DNA of 8,111 bases from Bacteroidota bacterium (GTDB lineage: Bacteria > Bacteroidota > Ignavibacteria > T3Sed10-11), in contig SKXH01000104.1 in NCBI GenBank assembly GCA_007128495.1, positions 1 through 8,111 on the forward strand, in the 5' to 3' direction. Below the pieces are notes generated by a model, which worked only from the letters and a program-made list of their open reading frames with translations, was not told where the DNA came from and ran no database searches. The translations under genes and the position numbers were made by a program. Below, one piece after another: positions 6,564 through 8,111 of this stretch (position 1 is the first letter of the stretch; each line of letters opens with the position of its first letter).

Positions 6564-6794
6564 CTATTTGAGATTCTCAAGAAATACTTCTCTTGTTGTT
6601 CTAAGGTCATGTTTTATTATTTTGTTGAGTAACCCTCTGTCTATATCTTCACCGGGATGGTTGGGTATTGTTGTAGTTCTACCGTCAGGATGCTTGAAAA
6701 ACATATGACTTCCTCGTTGCCTCTTGAGTTCGAATCCCATATTCTCAAGTGCTTTTATTACTTCTTTTGCCTTAAGGAGAGGAAGTTTACTCAT
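6564..6794 (-). CDS. hicA: HicA-family mRNA interferase toxin (classical form)
   Basis: This 76-residue basic protein is a textbook HicA/YcfA toxin. It has an N-terminal helix AKEVIKALENMGFELKRQ, then the active-site motif RGSHMFFKHPDGR with catalytic H30, then TTTIPNHPGEDIDRGLLNKIIKH. The fold is a small RNA-binding domain that cleaves mRNA when free of antitoxin (family knowledge). It follows hicB on the same strand, with an 8-base overlap (6787-6794), so the pair is translationally coupled. The order antitoxin-then-toxin is opposite to the module at 861-1450, and this toxin keeps the GSH histidine that the other one lacks. Reading frame, motifs and length all look intact, so it is probably functional. 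Confidence 0.94.
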   Translation of the reverse strand: MSKLPLLKAKEVIKALENMGFELKRQRGSHMFFKHPDGRTTTIPNHPGEDIDRGLLNKIIKHDLRTTREVFLENLK

Positions 6795-7014
6795 ATGATG
6801 TCTGCGTTTCGATTTCGAGTTGTTGCAGACTCAAGAACTTAGTCCTGTGAGGTTCGTTCTTTGCTTCAAGATTGAGAAGGATAACTTCCCTGGTTCTTTC
6901 AAGGAGAGCGTCGTAGGTTCTTGCCTGTGTCCGGCATCCAGGTAATTCTAATACCTCGGAAATAAGATATCCGTCTTCACCCTGTTCAATTAATACCGTG
7001 AATTTTTCCGTCAT
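6787..7014 (-). CDS. hicB: HicB-family antitoxin (short form, no DNA-binding domain seen)
   Basis: This 75-residue protein is almost entirely the HicB partial RNase H-like domain. It has the strand KFTVLIEQGEDGYLISEV, then LELPGCRTQARTYDALLERTREVILLNLEAK. It should bind and mask the overlapping HicA toxin. Unlike the HicB at 1118-1450, I see no C-terminal ribbon-helix-helix or helix-turn-helix; the tail of about 20 residues (LSLQQLEIETQTSYE) is short and polar. Autoregulation would then need another factor, or the complex may bind DNA differently. The start ATG has GGAAAG seven bases upstream, a good ribosome binding site. The nearest upstream gene on this strand is gltB, 209 bases away, so the module probably uses its own promoter. 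Confidence 0.9.
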   Translation of the reverse strand: MTEKFTVLIEQGEDGYLISEVLELPGCRTQARTYDALLERTREVILLNLEAKNEPHRTKFLSLQQLEIETQTSYE

Positions 7015-7021
7015 AACATCA

Positions 7022-7027
7022 CTTTCC
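7022..7027 (-). promoter_or_regulatory. Ribosome binding site of the - strand hicB
   Basis: On the - strand, GGAAAG lies seven bases before the hicB ATG. It supports the assigned start and contrasts with the absence of such a site at most housekeeping genes here. Confidence 0.5.
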
Positions 7028-7044
7028 GGTCATTTTTAGTATTA

Positions 7045-7071
7045 GCATAATTATCAAAGAATGATTTATGC
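7045..7071. promoter_or_regulatory. Inverted repeat in the leader of the - strand hicBA module
   Basis: GCATAA (7045-7050) and TTATGC (7066-7071) are inverted copies, extended inwards by ATC/GAT (7053-7055 and 7063-7065) with a 2-base bulge. The repeat lies between the predicted start of transcription and the hicB ATG, where an autoregulatory operator would be expected. The arms are short and AT-rich, so chance is possible. Confidence 0.35.
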
Positions 7072-7084
7072 AGCATTTCTTTAT

Positions 7085-7113
7085 ATCTTACAAAAATAAG
7101 AAACAATAATCAA
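7085..7113 (-). promoter_or_regulatory. Candidate promoter for the - strand hicBA module
   Basis: Reading the - strand, TTGATT (7108-7113) and TAAGAT (7085-7090) are 17 bases apart. Each matches four of six consensus sigma70 bases. It is placed correctly for a leader of about 65 bases before hicB. In this AT-rich gap such matches arise easily. Confidence 0.35.
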
Positions 7114-7160
7114 TTAAGCTTCCGATTTAGAGGTGGTTAGTGTGTTTGTGGGGATTGTTT

Positions 7161-7214
7161 CTACAGATGTGTCACCCCTCCGGGGTGAAAAAATGTTATG
7201 GTAAAATATAACGA
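7161..7214 (+). repeat. 54-bp direct repeat with hairpin, copy B
   Basis: This is the second copy of the element at 6344-6397 (47 of 54 bases identical, same orientation). Its hairpin is perfect: TCACCCC (7172-7178), loop TCC, GGGGTGA (7182-7188). It ends nine bases from the gltB stop. Both copies thus lie just beyond the 3' end of a housekeeping gene, with the hicBA module between them. Neither strand has a U-run after the stem, so it is not a standard terminator. Confidence 0.75.
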
Positions 7215-7223
7215 TGTAACTCG

Positions 7224-8111
7224 TCACGCCGCACTATGCTTCTCCTGTTCTTCCAGCATTGATTGCGCTTCTTTCACAGGTACATACTTTACAAATTCAT
7301 CCCGTTTCTCACTCCAGGCATCCAGGATCTTTTTCGCTAACGGGCTTTCTGTTTCCTTCGTGTAATCTATCAACAGGTCGTACAATTCTTGAGTATCTTC
7401 CGGGGTCATACCAACCGGTGCTATGTATCTATCATTCACTTTATCGGTTTGGGAACCGAACAAGTAGAGCTTACCGCCGGTCATACCTGCGCCGAGATTG
7501 TATTGAATCTGACCGAGTATAACCACAAGACCGTTGGTCATGTATTCGCAGGCATGTAATCCCGCACCTTCGACAACAGCAGTGGCGCCACTATTGCGAA
7601 CGGCAAAGCGATCTCCTGCCCATCCGTTCACGTACACCGTTCCACCGGTTGCGCCGTACAAGGCACAATTGCCGATGATAGTATTTTCTTCCGGTTTAAA
7701 TGTTGCATTGGGGCTTGGCCGGATAACTACTTTTCCGCCCGACATAGACTTGCAGACCGAATCATTTGCTTCGCCGGATAGTCGAACGGATAAACCATCA
7801 ACCAGATATACACCAAAACCCTGCCCTGCGCTGCCGGCAAAGTCGATTGAGAGAGTACCGGTATAATCGTTCGTTTGGTTGTATGTTCCCTCTATTCGTG
7901 CAAGATGATGCAGGTGCTTTTGCAATGCAAGTTTACCGCATACGGTTGCGAGTACTGCGCGGTCCGTGTTGTGGATATCATATGAGAGCTGAATACTTTG
8001 GTTTTTATCAATTGCCTCGTTGGTATCTTCAATAATTTGCAGATTCAGCGGACTCAATTCTTCATTAAATAAATCGGTACGTTGACTGTCATCGATCAAC
8101 ATCTCATCGAA
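7224..8111 (-). CDS. gltB: Glutamate synthase large (alpha) subunit, C-terminal GXGXG domain (partial)
   Basis: A - strand frame is open from the right edge (8111) to TGA at 7224-7226, giving 295 residues of a larger protein; the ATG at 8102 is internal, not the start. It matches the C-terminal right-handed beta-helix domain of GltB. Its glycine-rich repeats include FAGSAGQGFGVYLVDGL, SGGKVVIRPSP, NTIIGNCALYGATGGTVYVNG and GDRFAVRNSGATAVVEGAG, followed by the ACEYMTNGLVVILG segment. GltB makes two glutamates from glutamine and 2-oxoglutarate; this domain is structural and packs against the synthase site. The glutaminase and FMN/iron-sulfur domains lie outside the window. No gltD follows the stop; the next same-strand gene is hicB, so the small subunit must be upstream of gltB or elsewhere. 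Confidence 0.95.
   Translation of the reverse strand, partial: FDEMLIDDSQRTDLFNEELSPLNLQIIEDTNEAIDKNQSIQLSYDIHNTDRAVLATVCGKLALQKHLHHLARIEGTYNQTNDYTGTLSIDFAGSAGQGFGVYLVDGLSVRLSGEANDSVCKSMSGGKVVIRPSPNATFKPEENTIIGNCALYGATGGTVYVNGWAGDRFAVRNSGATAVVEGAGLHACEYMTNGLVVILGQIQYNLGAGMTGGKLYLFGSQTDKVNDRYIAPVGMTPEDTQELYDLLIDYTKETESPLAKKILDAWSEKRDEFVKYVPVKEAQSMLEEQEKHSAA

Noticed and set aside
758..7074. Shared 11-mer ATTTATGCAGC at 758-768 and 7064-7074 near both TA promoters
   Set aside because: It is in opposite orientation relative to the two operons, and an 11-base match is expected by chance several times in a window of this size.
6355..7188. TCACCCC/GGGGTGA hairpins as intrinsic terminators
   Set aside because: The stems are short (7 bp) and followed by A-runs rather than T-runs on the + strand, with no T-run after the stem on the - strand.
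6344..7214. CRISPR array
   Set aside because: There are only two repeat copies, more than 800 bases apart with genes between them, and no regular spacers or cas genes.
7534..8035. + strand open frames opposite gltB
   Set aside because: The - strand frame is unmistakable GltB; these have no family resemblance and are by-products of its codon composition.

Overview
This is a gene-dense bacterial chromosome segment. It carries housekeeping genes interrupted by two small HicAB-type toxin-antitoxin modules. Most housekeeping genes lack a convincing Shine-Dalgarno sequence. Together with the fused hisIE after hisF and the paired M16 peptidases, this hints at a Bacteroidota/Chlorobiota/Ignavibacteriota-like (FCB group) genome, but the lineage call is an inference and weak.

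Layout, left to right. (1) 1-705, + strand: the 3' end of hisF overlaps a fused hisIE by four bases, the end of a histidine operon. (2) 706-1450, + strand: a promoter-like region with a perfect 13-bp inverted repeat, then hicA followed by a ribbon-helix-helix hicB whose TTG start overlaps the hicA stop. (3) 1468-5578, + strand: a catalytic M16 zinc peptidase, an M16 homologue that has lost the zinc site, and radA. Gaps in this block are only 17, 33 and 37 bases, so hicA-hicB-M16-M16-radA may be one transcription unit. (4) 5722-6321, + strand: rdgB, the non-canonical purine NTP pyrophosphatase, with its own extended -10 promoter candidate. (5) 6322-7223: a mostly non-coding stretch of short hairpin repeats surrounding a second toxin-antitoxin module on the - strand, in the opposite gene order (hicB then hicA). 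Two 54-bp direct repeat copies (47/54 identical) flank this module. (6) 7224-8111, - strand: the C-terminal GXGXG domain of the large subunit of glutamate synthase (gltB), running off the right edge.

The two M16 proteins look like the two halves of one heterodimeric protease. The first has the HxxEH zinc site but lacks the Arg/Tyr substrate-anchoring pair; the second has Arg/Tyr but lacks the zinc site. The two HicAB modules differ in gene order, antitoxin architecture and the toxin active-site residue, so they were probably acquired independently. I see no clear new defence or mobile system. The observations most worth following up are the TA module heading the protease/radA gene string, the palindrome in front of it, and the repeat-flanked second TA cassette.
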